Counted from the first letter of the stretch, positions 17,227 through 26,753 are shown. The stretch is 64,000 nt of DNA from Arthrobacter sp. zg-Y238 (GCF_024385525.1 NZ_JANFLU010000007.1:1-64000), one strand, 5' to 3'. The notes: a model not told the origin generated them from the sequence alone. Program-made: numbers and translations.

Positions 17227-19441
17227 GCTCCCCGGAGAACTCGACTTTCCGCTGGACCGACGGATCGGCAAAATCACGGCCAATGCCATGGAGAAACAGC
17301 TTGGCCTTAAGACCGTCGGCGATCTGCTCCACCATTTCCCGCGCCGGTATCTGGAGCGCGGTGAACTCACACCCATCGCGGAGATACCGTTCGACGAAGA
17401 CGTCACCCTGATAGCCCGGGTGCAAAGCAACAACCGCCGGCAGATGCGGGCCCGCAAGGGGACAATCGTCGAGGTAGTCGTCACAGACGACACCGACGGC
17501 AGCCTCGGGCAGCTGCATCTGACGTTCTTCAACGGGTTCAATGCTTCTAAGGAACTCACCGTCGGCACCCGGGCCATGTTCTCCGGCAAGGTGGGCGCCT
17601 ACCGGGGCCAGCTTCAGCTGACCAATCCCAGCTATGTGCTCCTGGATGAAGACTCGGTGGATGAGGACGAAGCCAAGCGCCCCATCCCGGTCTACCGCGC
17701 GTCGGCCAGGGTGGCCAGTCCGACCATCGCCAAGTCCGTGTCGATGCTGCTGGACAGCATGGAAGGCGCCCGGCTGCGGGATCCGATCCCGGCGGCGATC
17801 CGGGAGCGCGACCGCATGCCGGACATCGTTGCGGCTTACAACAGAATCCACCGGCCGGCCACCATGGAGGAGGCCTACGCCGCCCGGCACCGGTTTCGGT
17901 ACCAGGAAGCCCTGGTCCTGCAGACCGCACTGGCCCGGCGTCGTGCCCTGACCGCCGAAGAGGAAGCCACCGCGCGTCCGGCAGTGCCCGGGGGTCTCCT
18001 GGACCGCTTTGACGCGGCCCTTCCTTTCACCCTGACTCGCGGCCAGGCCGAAATCGGGCGGGACCTATCCACTGAACTGGGCGGGGACCACCCCATGAAC
18101 CGCCTCCTGCAGGGCGAGGTGGGTTCGGGCAAGACCCTGGTGGCCCTGCGCGCCATGCTGCAGGTGATCGACGCCGGGGGACAGGCCGCACTGCTGGCAC
18201 CCACCGAAGTCCTGGCATCGCAGCACTACGAGTCCATCACCGCCATGCTCGGCCCGCTGGGCCGCGGCGGACAGCTCGACGGCGACCCGGACGGCACCCG
18301 CGTGGCGTTGCTCACCGGCTCGATGAACACCGCCGGGCGCCGGGCGGCGATGCTGGACGCTGCCAGCGGCGCGGCCGGAATCATCATCGGCACGCACGCC
18401 CTGCTGTCCGAGAACGTTTCGTTTGCCGACCTCGGCCTGGTGGTGGTGGATGAACAGCACCGGTTCGGCGTCGAGCAACGCGATGTGCTGCGCACCAAGG
18501 GGCACAGCACCCCGCACCTGCTGGTCATGACGGCCACCCCCATTCCCCGTACCGTGGCGATGACTGTCTTCGGTGACCTGGAGGTCTCCACCCTCACCGA
18601 GCTGCCGGCCGGGAGGGCCCCCATCTCCACCTACGTCTCGCCGCTGGCGGAGAAGCCGCAGTGGGAGCAGCGGATCTGGGCCCGCGCCCGGGAAGAGATC
18701 GACGCCGGCCGACAGGTGTACGTGGTCTGCCCCAAGATCGGAGCCAAGGAGGAGGAGCCCGGTACGGACCTGGCATTGTTCGACTCGAAGGAAGCTGCAG
18801 AGGGACGGGCGCGTGCCGAGCGGCAGGAGCTGACCTCCGTCACCGAGCTGGTCGAGTATCTCACCACTGTGCCGGCGCTCGCAGGCAAGAGCATTGCGCC
18901 CCTGCACGGCCGGCTGGACCCCAATGACAAGCACGAGACCATGGCTGCCTTCAACCGCGGCGACATTGACGTGCTGGTCTCCACCACCGTCATCGAGGTG
19001 GGCGTGGACGTACCCAATGCCTCGCTCATGGTGATTATGGACGCCGACCGGTTCGGCATCTCCCAGCTGCACCAGCTGCGCGGCCGGGTGGGCCGAGGCG
19101 GGCTGCCCGGTACCTGCCTGCTCGTGACGCAGCTGGAACCGGGACATCCGAGCCGGGAGCGGCTGGAAGCCGTGGCGGCCACCACCGACGGTTTCGAACT
19201 GTCCCGCAAGGACCTTGAACTGCGCCGCGAAGGCGACATCCTCGGCGCCAGCCAGTCCGGCGGCCGCTCCACCCTGAAACTGCTGCGCGCCGTCCAGGAC
19301 GAAAAGCTCATTGAAAAGGCCCGTGCCGACGCCGTGGCCCTGGTGGCGGCGGATCCGGACCTGCGCGACTATCCGGCCCTGGACGAAGCCATCGAGGCCT
19401 ACCTGAACCCCGAAGCCGAAGCATTCCTGGAACGCGGCTAA
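17216..19441 (+). CDS. recG: ATP-dependent DNA helicase RecG
   Basis: This 741-residue superfamily 2 helicase reverses and remodels stalled forks and branched DNA. It has the N-terminal wedge/OB domain (residues about 1-240), Walker A QGEVGSGKTLVALRA, Walker B VVDEQHRFGVEQR (DEQH box), ATPIPRT, and the C-terminal helicase motifs STTVIEVGVDVPNA and QLRGRVGRG. The TRG/C-terminal RecG region GEGDILGA-like EGDILGASQSG is present. The start overlaps the DAK2 gene and rsmD follows after 48 nt. Confidence 0.97.
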   Translation: MDSRLPGELDFPLDRRIGKITANAMEKQLGLKTVGDLLHHFPRRYLERGELTPIAEIPFDEDVTLIARVQSNNRRQMRARKGTIVEVVVTDDTDGSLGQLHLTFFNGFNASKELTVGTRAMFSGKVGAYRGQLQLTNPSYVLLDEDSVDEDEAKRPIPVYRASARVASPTIAKSVSMLLDSMEGARLRDPIPAAIRERDRMPDIVAAYNRIHRPATMEEAYAARHRFRYQEALVLQTALARRRALTAEEEATARPAVPGGLLDRFDAALPFTLTRGQAEIGRDLSTELGGDHPMNRLLQGEVGSGKTLVALRAMLQVIDAGGQAALLAPTEVLASQHYESITAMLGPLGRGGQLDGDPDGTRVALLTGSMNTAGRRAAMLDAASGAAGIIIGTHALLSENVSFADLGLVVVDEQHRFGVEQRDVLRTKGHSTPHLLVMTATPIPRTVAMTVFGDLEVSTLTELPAGRAPISTYVSPLAEKPQWEQRIWARAREEIDAGRQVYVVCPKIGAKEEEPGTDLALFDSKEAAEGRARAERQELTSVTELVEYLTTVPALAGKSIAPLHGRLDPNDKHETMAAFNRGDIDVLVSTTVIEVGVDVPNASLMVIMDADRFGISQLHQLRGRVGRGGLPGTCLLVTQLEPGHPSRERLEAVAATTDGFELSRKDLELRREGDILGASQSGGRSTLKLLRAVQDEKLIEKARADAVALVAADPDLRDYPALDEAIEAYLNPEAEAFLERG

Positions 19442-19489
19442 CGGGCACCGGAAACCGGACGGGGCACCGGCAGCGGATAAAGTGAAGGC

Positions 19490-20098
19490 ATGAGCCGCAT
19501 TATTGCCGGGGCTGCCGGCGGATCCTCCTTGTTCAGCGTTCCGGGTGACGGAACGCGACCCACCACGGACCGGGTAAAGGAAGCCCTCTTTTCCCGCCTC
19601 GAGTCCTACGGCATCCTGCAGGAAGCCCGCGTGCTGGACCTGTTCGCCGGGTCCGGTGCCCTGGGTGTGGAGAGCGCCAGCCGCGGTGCGGCCGCCGTCG
19701 ACCTGGTGGAACTGGCTGACAAGCCCGCGGCGACCTGCCGGCAGAACGCGGAACTGGTCAACAAGATCCTGGGCAGAACCTGCGTGAACGTGCACCGGGC
19801 CAAGGCCGAAACCTTCCTGCTCCGGGTCCCGGCGGACGTGCGCTGGGACGTGGTGTTCATCGATCCGCCCTACGCGTTCACCGAAGCCGAGCTGGCTACC
19901 GTCCTCACTCCGCTGGCAGGGCACCTCGCAGTCGGTGCGGTAGTGGTGCTCGAACGCTCCACGCGTTCCCCCGAGCCGGTCTGGCCCGAAGGCCTGGAGC
20001 GCTTCAGCGAGCGTAAATACGGTGAAACCACCCTGTGGTTCGCCGAACCTGCCGACGACGACGCAGAGTCCGACGACGCCGCGGCGGCGCAGGCCTAA
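19490..20098 (+). CDS. rsmD: 16S rRNA (guanine(966)-N(2))-methyltransferase
   Basis: This 202-residue SAM-dependent methyltransferase shows the RsmD N-terminus MSRIIAGAAGG and RPTTDRVKEALFSRL, the SAM loop VLDLFAGSGALGVES and the catalytic motif FIDPPYAF. A short acidic Ala/Asp-rich tail ends the protein. It lies downstream of recG, the usual actinobacterial recG-rsmD-coaD order, here interrupted by two minus-strand genes. Its end overlaps the convergent gene by 4 bp. Confidence 0.95.
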   Translation: MSRIIAGAAGGSSLFSVPGDGTRPTTDRVKEALFSRLESYGILQEARVLDLFAGSGALGVESASRGAAAVDLVELADKPAATCRQNAELVNKILGRTCVNVHRAKAETFLLRVPADVRWDVVFIDPPYAFTEAELATVLTPLAGHLAVGAVVVLERSTRSPEPVWPEGLERFSERKYGETTLWFAEPADDDAESDDAAAAQA

Positions 20099-20886
20099 CC
20101 TGTGAAGCGGTCCAGGTCCTCGCCCGTCAGCACTGCTGCCGGGTGCGGGCCGGTCGCCAGGAGCTGCTGCGTCCACTCGGCGGGCCAGGGGAACCGGGTT
20201 GCCGCGAGCACAATGTTGCCGGGGTAGCGCCCCGTGAACATGTCCCGCTGACCCAGCGCCGCCAGGGCGCCGTCCGCATCCAAGCCGCCCGTACCCAGGG
20301 CGGCCTGCAGCTCGCGGACCTGCCGGCGGGCGAAGGCCAGCGGCGGATCGTCCCCGACGTTGACCAGCAGCACTCCGGCGGGGGAGAGCAAGGCAATCAG
20401 TTCGGCGTAGAAGTCCGACGTCGCCAAGTGCGCGGGCGCATCGGGGCCGGCGAAGATGTCCAGCACAATGGCGTCGAAGGACCGGCCGTCAAAGCGGTCC
20501 AGTGATTCCCGCGCGTCTCCGATGACGGTCTCGAGCCGGGTGCCCTCCGGCAGCGGAAGATGCGCCAGGACGAAGTCCAGCAGTTCCCGTTCCAGCTCCA
20601 CCGCCGCCTGTTCGGACCCGGGGCGGGTGGCCTGGAGGTAACGGGTGAGGGTCAGCGCTCCGGCACCCAGGTGCAGTGCTCGCAGCGGCTCCCCGGCCGG
20701 TGCGGCCAGGTCCAGGACGTTGCCTATCCGGCGCAGGTACTCGTAGAAGATTTCCTGCGGGCGGGCCAGGTCCACGTGGGACTGCTCCGCCCCGCCGATG
20801 CTCAGGATGTAGGCGCCGGGGGTGAAGCCGTCTTCGGTGATGGTGGCGTGGGCGCCGATGCCCCGCAGGAGCCGGGACGCGTTCAC
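20095..20886 (-). CDS. Spermidine synthase-like methyltransferase-fold protein
   Basis: This 263-residue Rossmann-fold protein has the spermidine/spermine synthase type domain: RALHLGAGALTLTRYL, AVELERELLDF, and VIGDARESLDRFDGRSFDAIVLDIFAGPDAP. The polyamine-binding residues cannot be confirmed. Many actinobacterial members, called fused MFS/spermidine synthase or PABMT domain, are of unknown function. It starts with GTG and overlaps the upstream aminotransferase stop by 4 bp (GTGA), so the pair is co-translated. Confidence 0.82.
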   Translation of the reverse strand: MNASRLLRGIGAHATITEDGFTPGAYILSIGGAEQSHVDLARPQEIFYEYLRRIGNVLDLAAPAGEPLRALHLGAGALTLTRYLQATRPGSEQAAVELERELLDFVLAHLPLPEGTRLETVIGDARESLDRFDGRSFDAIVLDIFAGPDAPAHLATSDFYAELIALLSPAGVLLVNVGDDPPLAFARRQVRELQAALGTGGLDADGALAALGQRDMFTGRYPGNIVLAATRFPWPAEWTQQLLATGPHPAAVLTGEDLDRFTG

Positions 20887-22136
20887 AGCAGCCCGCCCAG
20901 CCGGGCGAGACGCTCGGAGGCGGAGTCCAGGACGTCCGTTTTCTTGCAGAACGCGAACCTCAGCAGCGACCGGGTGCGCTGCGCTCCTTCGGCGTGGCAG
21001 AACACGGCCACCGGAATGGCCGCCACGCCGATCAGTTCCGGCAGCCGCCGAGCCAGTTCCGTGGCGTCCGTAATCCCCAGGGGCGAAGTGTCGGCGGTAA
21101 CGAAATACGTTCCGGCGGAGGGCAGGACCTCCATCCCGGCGGCCCGCAGCCCCGAACCGAGCAGGTCCCGCTTCGCCTGCAGCGCGGCGGCGGCGCCGGT
21201 GAAGTAGGAATCCTCCAGTCCCAGGCCGACGGCGACCGCGGACTGGAAGGGGGTGCCCGAGGTATAGCTCAGGAAGGTCTTGACGGTGCGGACCGCTGCC
21301 ACCAGCGGCGCCGGGCCGGTGAGCCAGCCGATCTTCCAGCCGGTCACGGAAAATGTCTTACCCGCCGAGGAAATGGTCAGGGTCCGTTCCGCGGCGCCGG
21401 GCAGCGTGGCTACGGGGATGTGCACCGGCCCGAAGGTCAGGTGTTCGTACACCTCGTCGGTGACGATCACGGCGTCGTGCTTCGCTGCCAGATCCACAAT
21501 CTGCTGCAGGACCTCGCGGGGGAGGACGGCGCCCGTGGGGTTGTGCGGATTATTGACCAGCACCACCCGGGTGCGGTCGGTGAACGCCGCTTCGAGGGCG
21601 CCGTCGGCGGGGAGGAAGTGCGGAGCCTCGAGGGCGACGGTGGTGTGCGTGGCGCCGCTGAGCCCGATGACCGCGCCGTAGGAATCGTAGAACGGTTCGA
21701 AGGTCAGTACCTCGTCTCCGGGACCGGTGAGGGCCAGGAGGGCCGAGGCAATGGCTTCCGTGGCGCCGGTGCTGATGATGACCTCGGTGTCCGGGTCCAC
21801 GTGCAGCCCGTAGAACCGCTCCTGATGAGCCGCGACGGCGTTGCGCAGCACCGGCAGGCCCTGTCCCGGGGCGTACTGGTTGGCGCCGGAGGCAATGGCC
21901 TCCCGCGCGGCGTCGAGCATTACGGCCGGGCCGTCTTCATCGGGAAAGCCCTGGCCGAGGTTGATGGCTCCGTGCCGTCCGGCAAGGGCGGTGATTTCCT
22001 CGAAAATGGTCACCCCGAGATTGCCGTCCGCCGCGAGCAGGTTGGCTCCCGCGGCGGTCCGCTGCCAGGGCTGGGCGGCGGCCGTGCCGGTGCCGGGCCG
22101 GGCGCGGAGCAGGGACGCGGCTGTGCTGATACTCAT
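20883..22136 (-). CDS. PLP-dependent class I/II aminotransferase
   Basis: This 417-residue fold-type I aminotransferase has the PLP-binding segments GATEAIASALLAL, NNPHNPTGAVL, VTDEVYEHL and the Schiff-base lysine motif SSAGKTFSVTGWKIGW, plus RFAFCKK near the C-terminus. It resembles the DapC/methionine (kynurenine) aminotransferase group that includes YbdL. The substrate is not determinable from sequence. It is the first gene of a two-gene minus-strand unit and is divergent from coaD across 40 nt. Confidence 0.92.
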   Translation of the reverse strand: MSISTAASLLRARPGTGTAAAQPWQRTAAGANLLAADGNLGVTIFEEITALAGRHGAINLGQGFPDEDGPAVMLDAAREAIASGANQYAPGQGLPVLRNAVAAHQERFYGLHVDPDTEVIISTGATEAIASALLALTGPGDEVLTFEPFYDSYGAVIGLSGATHTTVALEAPHFLPADGALEAAFTDRTRVVLVNNPHNPTGAVLPREVLQQIVDLAAKHDAVIVTDEVYEHLTFGPVHIPVATLPGAAERTLTISSAGKTFSVTGWKIGWLTGPAPLVAAVRTVKTFLSYTSGTPFQSAVAVGLGLEDSYFTGAAAALQAKRDLLGSGLRAAGMEVLPSAGTYFVTADTSPLGITDATELARRLPELIGVAAIPVAVFCHAEGAQRTRSLLRFAFCKKTDVLDSASERLARLGGLL

Positions 22137-22176
22137 GCCTCAAGTATTACCCGCCCGCACCCGGTAGATTCGACCT

Positions 22177-22659
22177 ATGCGACGTGCTGTATGCCCCGGT
22201 TCCTTTGATCCCATCCACAACGGCCATGTGGAGGTGATTGCCCGTGCGGCAACACTCTTCGACGAAGTCATCGTGGCGGTGTCCACCAACTATGCGAAGA
22301 AATACCGTTTCAGTGCCGAGGAACGCCTGGAACTGGCGGCGGAAACCTTTGGGGCGCTGCGCGGGGTTTCCGTGGTCCCCATGGGGGACGGGCTCCTGGC
22401 CGACTTCTGCCGGGAGCACGGCGCCTCCGCGATTGTGAAGGGACTGCGGTCCGTCCAGGACTATCAGTACGAACTGCCCATGGCCGTCATGAACAGGCAG
22501 CTCACCGGCGTCGAAACCGTCTTCCTCGCCGCGGAAAGCAGCTACACCCACCTTTCCTCGTCCCTCATCAAGGAAGTGGCCTCCCTCGGCGGCGACGTCG
22601 CAGGCTATGTTCCGCCGACGGTGCTGAAGCGCCTGACGGAAGGCCGGACGGCAAGCTAG
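22177..22659 (+). CDS. coaD: Phosphopantetheine adenylyltransferase
   Basis: This 160-residue nucleotidyltransferase transfers AMP to 4'-phosphopantetheine, the penultimate step of coenzyme A synthesis. The N-terminal CPGSFDPIHNGHVEVIARA holds the (T/H)xGH signature. KGLRSVQDYQYELPMAVMNRQL and the ATP-binding ESSYTHLSSSLIKEV are typical. Length is standard for the family. It is followed by an intergenic region with strong dyads and then yceD-rpmF. Confidence 0.97.
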   Translation: MRRAVCPGSFDPIHNGHVEVIARAATLFDEVIVAVSTNYAKKYRFSAEERLELAAETFGALRGVSVVPMGDGLLADFCREHGASAIVKGLRSVQDYQYELPMAVMNRQLTGVETVFLAAESSYTHLSSSLIKEVASLGGDVAGYVPPTVLKRLTEGRTAS

Positions 22660-22751
22660 ACCGGGTTGGCGCAGGCGGGGCGGATCAGCCCTGCCGGGAA
22701 GCACCCGAAGGCCGATTAGCCGGATGCCCTGTGGCGGGTAAACTGGTCTGT

Positions 22752-22796
22752 GGAGCACGTGCCCGCACGTGCTCCCTGGCTGCGGTGCAGCCGCAG
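22752..22796. terminator. Double hairpin downstream of coaD
   Basis: There are two adjacent dyads. GGAGCACGTGC/GCACGTGCTCC has 11-bp arms and a 2-nt centre (22752-22775). CTGCGG/CCGCAG has 6-bp arms (22780-22796) and is followed by TTTG. The pair may terminate coaD transcription; the first is also symmetrical enough to be a protein-binding site. Which applies is unresolved. Confidence 0.5.
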
Positions 22797-22797
22797 T

Positions 22798-22827
22798 TTG
22801 AGAGATTCCGGCAAGTCAGGCTAAGAT
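22798..22827 (+). promoter_or_regulatory. Candidate promoter for yceD-rpmF
   Basis: TTGAGA (22798-22803) and TAAGAT (22822-22827) are 18 nt apart and end 32 nt before the proposed yceD start. This is a reasonable housekeeping sigma match, inferred from sequence only. Confidence 0.5.
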
Positions 22828-22859
22828 GATATGTCGGTCTATGTTCTACAGGAGTTCTC

Positions 22860-23462
22860 ATTAGCGAATTTTCGCGGTCCAATCCGGAAACTCCCCTGGC
22901 TATCAACGTCAGGGACCTCGGGCGCAGCCCGGGAACGATGCGGACCTTGCATGAACATGTACCGGCACCGAAAGACTTCGGTGTTGCGCTTATCGGCGTT
23001 CCGGAAGGATCCGACCTCGAGCTCGATCTGAGGCTGGAGGCCGTGCACGAAGGGATTCTGGTATCCGGCGTAGTAATCGCCCCCGTAAAGGGCGAATGCG
23101 GCCGCTGCCTGAAGCCACTCGCGTACGACCAAGAAGTCGATGTGCAGGAACTCTTCTACTACGAGGACGCTGAGTCCTTCGAAGAAGAAGATGAAGAAGA
23201 GCAACACCGGATCGAGCGAGATGTCATCGATCTTGAGCCGGTATTGCGGGACGCAGTGGTTCTTACCATGCCGTTCCAGCCGGTGTGCCGGGAAGACTGC
23301 GAAGGCCTTTGCTCCGAATGCGGAGCGCGCCTTGAGGAGGATCCGGGTCACCACCATGAAGCAGTGGATCCTCGCTGGGCAGCCCTCGCCGGGCTGACCG
23401 GCACGGCCGCAGAAGATACTGCGGCACCAAGTACAGAGTCAGACGAGAGAGAAGAGAGTTAG
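22860..23462 (+). CDS. yceD: YceD family protein (DUF177), ATT start
   Basis: This 200-residue DUF177 protein has the conserved cysteine pairs GECGRCL and [13 protein letters not shown], and the tail [15 protein letters not shown]. YceD is linked with 23S rRNA/L32 maturation and precedes rpmF in most bacteria. The first in-frame ATG is at 22938, but the family-conserved segment [15 protein letters not shown] is encoded just before it. From the upstream in-frame stop at 22827 to 22938 no ATG, GTG or TTG exists. ATT at 22860 has GGAG (22851-22854) at 5-nt spacing and gives [21 protein letters not shown] at 22896 is a weaker alternative. rpmF starts 2 nt after the stop. Confidence 0.85.
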   Translation: MSEFSRSNPETPLAINVRDLGRSPGTMRTLHEHVPAPKDFGVALIGVPEGSDLELDLRLEAVHEGILVSGVVIAPVKGECGRCLKPLAYDQEVDVQELFYYEDAESFEEEDEEEQHRIERDVIDLEPVLRDAVVLTMPFQPVCREDCEGLCSECGARLEEDPGHHHEAVDPRWAALAGLTGTAAEDTAAPSTESDEREES

Positions 23463-23464
23463 CC

Positions 23465-23668
23465 GTGGCTGTTCCGAAGCGGAAAATGTCCCGCGCGAAT
23501 ACACGTGCACGCCGGTCCCAGTGGAAGGCGACCGCGCCCAACCTGGTGAAGACCGTGGAGAACGGCCGCGTCACCTATAGCCTGCCGCACCAGGCCAAGG
23601 TCGTAACCGACTCCGCCGGCACCGCGCTGTTCCTTGAATACAAGGGCCGCAAGGTCGCGGACGTCTAA
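23465..23668 (+). CDS. rpmF: 50S ribosomal protein L32
   Basis: This 67-residue protein begins with [20 protein letters not shown], the bL32 signature, translated from a GTG start. The usual zinc-binding cysteines are absent, which marks the C-minus form. It follows yceD by 2 nt, the standard yceD-rpmF pair. Confidence 0.97.
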   Translation: MAVPKRKMSRANTRARRSQWKATAPNLVKTVENGRVTYSLPHQAKVVTDSAGTALFLEYKGRKVADV

Positions 23669-23753
23669 GACCAGTGTTCGGCCCGGTTTTGCGCATCATT
23701 AGTGTTGTTGCGGACGGGCACGTGAATACTGCTTTTCGGGTTGTATCCAAAAA

Positions 23754-24461
23754 GTGAAGAATACTGAAGAGCTTATGAAGCGTCTCGGTGTCGATATCGA
23801 CGCCGGGACGCTTCGTCTTGCACTCACGCACCGTTCCTACGCTTACGAGCAGGGCGGCATCCCCACGAACGAGCGCCTGGAATTCCTGGGTGACTCCATT
23901 CTGGGGTTCTCGGTAACCGATGCCCTCTACCGGGATAATCCTGATCTTTCCGAAGGCGAGCTGGCCAAGCGCCGCTCCGCCGTCGTAAGTACCCGTGCCC
24001 TTGCCGGCATTGCCCGCGGCCTGGGGCTGGGGGAGTACATCCTCCTGGGCCAGGGCGAAAAGCTGACCAACGGGCGCGATAAGTCCTCCATCCTTGCGGA
24101 CACCACCGAGGCAATCATCGGTGCCGTGTACCTGGATCACGGAATCGAAGCCGCGCGCCAGATGGTGATGCGCCTTGTCGGGCCGCTGCTGTCCAACGCC
24201 GAGGCGCTCGGTGCCGGTACCGACTGGAAGACCAGCATCCAGGAGATCGCTGCCGGCCGGAAAATGGGCGACATCGAATACCGGGTCTCCGGATCCGGTC
24301 CCGACCATTCCCGCAGCTTCGTAGCGGTCCTGCATATCGGCGACAAGGCCTACGGCACGGGCGTCGGCCATTCCAAGAAGGAAGCCGAGCAGGAAGCCGC
24401 CGCTGCCTCCTGGAAGATGATCAACGCCAAGGAAGCCGACTCCGCGGCTGCCGGTTCCTAG
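23754..24461 (+). CDS. rnc: Ribonuclease III
   Basis: This 235-residue double-strand-specific endoribonuclease processes rRNA and other structured RNAs. The signature [13 protein letters not shown] is near residue 42, and the second metal-binding segment is [16 protein letters not shown]. The dsRNA-binding domain occupies roughly residues 160-228 ([10 protein letters not shown]...[16 protein letters not shown]). It starts with GTG. mutM follows after 12 nt. Confidence 0.97.
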   Translation: MKNTEELMKRLGVDIDAGTLRLALTHRSYAYEQGGIPTNERLEFLGDSILGFSVTDALYRDNPDLSEGELAKRRSAVVSTRALAGIARGLGLGEYILLGQGEKLTNGRDKSSILADTTEAIIGAVYLDHGIEAARQMVMRLVGPLLSNAEALGAGTDWKTSIQEIAAGRKMGDIEYRVSGSGPDHSRSFVAVLHIGDKAYGTGVGHSKKEAEQEAAAASWKMINAKEADSAAAGS

Positions 24462-24473
24462 GCACTCCCGGGC

Positions 24474-25460
24474 ATGCCTGAGCTTCCCGAAGTCGAGGTG
24501 GTCCGCCGCGGACTGGCGTCATGGGTCCGCGGCCGCACCATCACCGGCGTCGAAGTCGTGGATTCCCGTTCCGTGCGGCGCCATGCTGCTGGTCCCGAGG
24601 ATCTCGTCGGCAACCTCGAAGGCGCGGTGGTGGCCGACGTCGTCCGCCGCGGGAAGTTTCTCTGGCTGCCGCTGCTCGAGGCTGCTCCTACGCCGTCTGT
24701 TCCTGCGCCGGCCGACGACGTCGTACCCTCCTTTGCGCTGATGGCGCACCTCGGGATGAGTGGCCAGCTGCTGATGGAAGACTCGGCCCTTCCGGATGAG
24801 AAGCACCTGAAGGTCCGGTTCACGCTCAGTCCCGCCGTTGATGCCTCCGGCGTTGCGATGCCGGACGAACTGCGCTTTGTGGACCAGCGCATCTTCGGGG
24901 GTGTGTTCCTCACCGATCTGGTTCCGACGCCCGACGGCGCTCCCGGCGGCCTGTCCGAGACCGGACTTCCGCTCGTGGCTGCCGAGGCCGCGCATATTGC
25001 GCGCGACCCTCTGGATCCTGCGTTTTCCTTTGACGAGTTCTACCGTCGGCTGCGGCTGCGGAAGACCGGGATCAAGCGTGCCCTGCTGGACCAGGGGCTG
25101 ATTTCCGGGGTCGGGAACATTTATGCCGACGAGTCCTTGTGGGCGGCACGCATGCACTTTGCCCGCGCCACGGACACTATGCGCCGGGCCGATGCGCTGC
25201 GGCTGGTCGAAGCCGCCCGGGACGTGATGACCCGTGCCTTGGCTGCGGGAGGCACCAGCTTTGATTCGCTGTACGTCAATGTGAACGGTGCCTCGGGATA
25301 CTTCTCGCGGTCCCTCAATGTCTATGGCCGTGAAGGGCTGCCCTGCCCGCGCTGCGAGGAGCTGGGGCTGCATACCCTGATCCGGCGGGATTCGTTTATG
25401 AATCGGTCCTCATACAGCTGCCCTGTGTGCCAGCCTCGGCCTCGGAACGGGCGCTGGTAG
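24474..25460 (+). CDS. mutM: Formamidopyrimidine-DNA glycosylase
   Basis: This 328-residue base-excision repair glycosylase/AP lyase removes 8-oxoguanine and Fapy lesions. The N-terminal [14 protein letters not shown] supplies the catalytic Pro1 and Glu. [13 protein letters not shown] is the helix-two-turn-helix, and the C-terminal zinc finger is [17 protein letters not shown]...SYSCPVC. It is slightly longer than typical (about 270-300) because of an insertion around residues 60-90. Its last 65 bp overlap the convergent VOC gene. Confidence 0.96.
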   Translation: MPELPEVEVVRRGLASWVRGRTITGVEVVDSRSVRRHAAGPEDLVGNLEGAVVADVVRRGKFLWLPLLEAAPTPSVPAPADDVVPSFALMAHLGMSGQLLMEDSALPDEKHLKVRFTLSPAVDASGVAMPDELRFVDQRIFGGVFLTDLVPTPDGAPGGLSETGLPLVAAEAAHIARDPLDPAFSFDEFYRRLRLRKTGIKRALLDQGLISGVGNIYADESLWAARMHFARATDTMRRADALRLVEAARDVMTRALAAGGTSFDSLYVNVNGASGYFSRSLNVYGREGLPCPRCEELGLHTLIRRDSFMNRSSYSCPVCQPRPRNGRW

Positions 25461-25860
25461 TTTGCCGTTCCACGAACTGGATTGGATGTCCGTCGAAGTC
25501 CTCGACGAATGCAACCTGCAGTTTTCCGTCCAGGAACGGGTGCGGTCCTTGTAGGGGCTTTGCTCCGGCGTCGAGTGCAGCCGCGTAGGCCGCTGCGGCG
25601 TCATCCGTCCAGAGCGTGAGGCACGCGCGGTGTCCGGCCGTGACCGGGGTGAGTCCGTGCGCTTCGGCCGCCGGTCCGGGCAGTGCAAGCCCGAGTTCGA
25701 AGCCTTCCAATGACATTTCGATTTTTACGGGCGCTGTCCCTGCCCCTGTTGCACGGGATTCTTCAGTGAAACCGAGGGCCACGTAGAAGCGTGCCGCCCG
25801 CGCGACGTCGGCGACGAACAGGACGACCTGCGGATTGTAGATTTTCACGGCTGTCCTCAT
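25396..25860 (-). CDS. VOC/glyoxalase-fold protein
   Basis: This 154-residue single VOC-domain protein contains two beta-alpha-beta-beta-beta modules, [23 protein letters not shown] and [29 protein letters not shown], and ends the core with [19 protein letters not shown]. It could be a bleomycin-resistance-like binder or a dioxygenase. The substrate is unknown. The last roughly 20 residues are unusual, lie antisense within the 3' end of mutM, and look like read-through past an older stop. The start ATG at 25860 is preferred over the ATG at 25881. Confidence 0.8.
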   Translation of the reverse strand: MRTAVKIYNPQVVLFVADVARAARFYVALGFTEESRATGAGTAPVKIEMSLEGFELGLALPGPAAEAHGLTPVTAGHRACLTLWTDDAAAAYAAALDAGAKPLQGPHPFLDGKLQVAFVEDFDGHPIQFVERQTTSARSEAEAGTQGSCMRTDS

Positions 25861-25895
25861 CTCGGGCGCCGGTAGGTTCACCGGCCGTTTCAGCG

Positions 25896-26198
25896 CTACG
25901 GATTGAGGAGGTCCCCGGCGGCAGCCAGTTTGCGGAGTTCCTCGATGTGGGCCTTGAATGCCTTCTGACCCGCTCTGTTCAGGGCCACCCAGGTGCGGGT
26001 GCGGCCGTTCACGGAACCCTTGCGGACGGTGACAAACCCGGCCTGCTCCAGCACCTTGACGTGTTTGCTTAGTACCGAGTCGCTGAGCTTCAGGGCGTCC
26101 CGGAGTACGCCGAATTCGGCTTCGCCCACTTCGGCCAGGATGGAACAGATCCGCAGCCGGGTGGGGACATGGATAACCTCATTGAATCCGTCGCCCAT
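25896..26198 (-). CDS. Winged-helix transcriptional regulator
   Basis: This 100-residue stand-alone winged-helix protein belongs to the HTH_34/MarR-like group: HVPTRLRICSILAEVGEAEFGVLRDALKLSDSVLSKHVKVLEQAGFVTVRKG. The ATG at 26198 shares one base with the TGA of the upstream membrane protein gene (TGATG), so they are co-translated. Such pairs usually comprise a small regulator and the membrane protein whose operon it controls. The target is inferred to be this operon. Confidence 0.88.
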   Translation of the reverse strand: MGDGFNEVIHVPTRLRICSILAEVGEAEFGVLRDALKLSDSVLSKHVKVLEQAGFVTVRKGSVNGRTRTWVALNRAGQKAFKAHIEELRKLAAAGDLLNP

Positions 26199-26668
26199 CA
26201 GCCGGCGTTCCGTAGGGCGCGCTCCAGGCGGGCGTCCATGGCCGGTCCCGCCACCAGCGTCAGGACCAATACGAGGACTGCCGCGACGTATGCAATCCAT
26301 GCCCGGGAGTAGGTCGAGTAGAGCACAACTGCCGCGACGCAGATAAGCAGAAATACAGCGACGTAGGTCCAGGACAACCCCCGGCTTCCCGGATGGGTGT
26401 AGACATCAACCACCACGCGGCCGCGGGACTGGAGCATCGGCAGTACACAGAAGAGTATTCCGGACACGGCGAAGAGTCCGGTGGCCCAGTCGGCTTCCTT
26501 GGAGAAGACGAGGCCGATGACGAACATCGCCATTCCTACTGCCTGGGCGGGATAGAGCCATGCCGGTGACCGGACGTGCGGAGCCAGCGCCTGCTTGGAC
26601 AGGGTGATGGATTCGAGGGCCTGGCGTGCTTCGTCGGGGGAGGGACGGGGGCCTTGAGCGTGGGTCAT
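26198..26668 (-). CDS. Small membrane protein paired with regulator
   Basis: This 156-residue protein has a soluble N-terminal 35 residues and four predicted membrane helices (about residues 41-58, 64-80, 98-116 and 122-140). No domain is recognised with confidence. It is the first gene of a two-gene minus-strand unit with the winged-helix regulator and is divergent from a second regulator operon across a 134-nt region rich in GAATTAC half-sites. Confidence 0.78.
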   Translation of the reverse strand: MTHAQGPRPSPDEARQALESITLSKQALAPHVRSPAWLYPAQAVGMAMFVIGLVFSKEADWATGLFAVSGILFCVLPMLQSRGRVVVDVYTHPGSRGLSWTYVAVFLLICVAAVVLYSTYSRAWIAYVAAVLVLVLTLVAGPAMDARLERALRNAG

Positions 26669-26753
26669 GCCGTCAGCCTAGACTTTCCGCAACGGAAAGG
26701 GAAGGGTTTCCGGTGTGGAAAGTCGCGGGAGCCTCCGCTCGCGTCTTCAGAAA

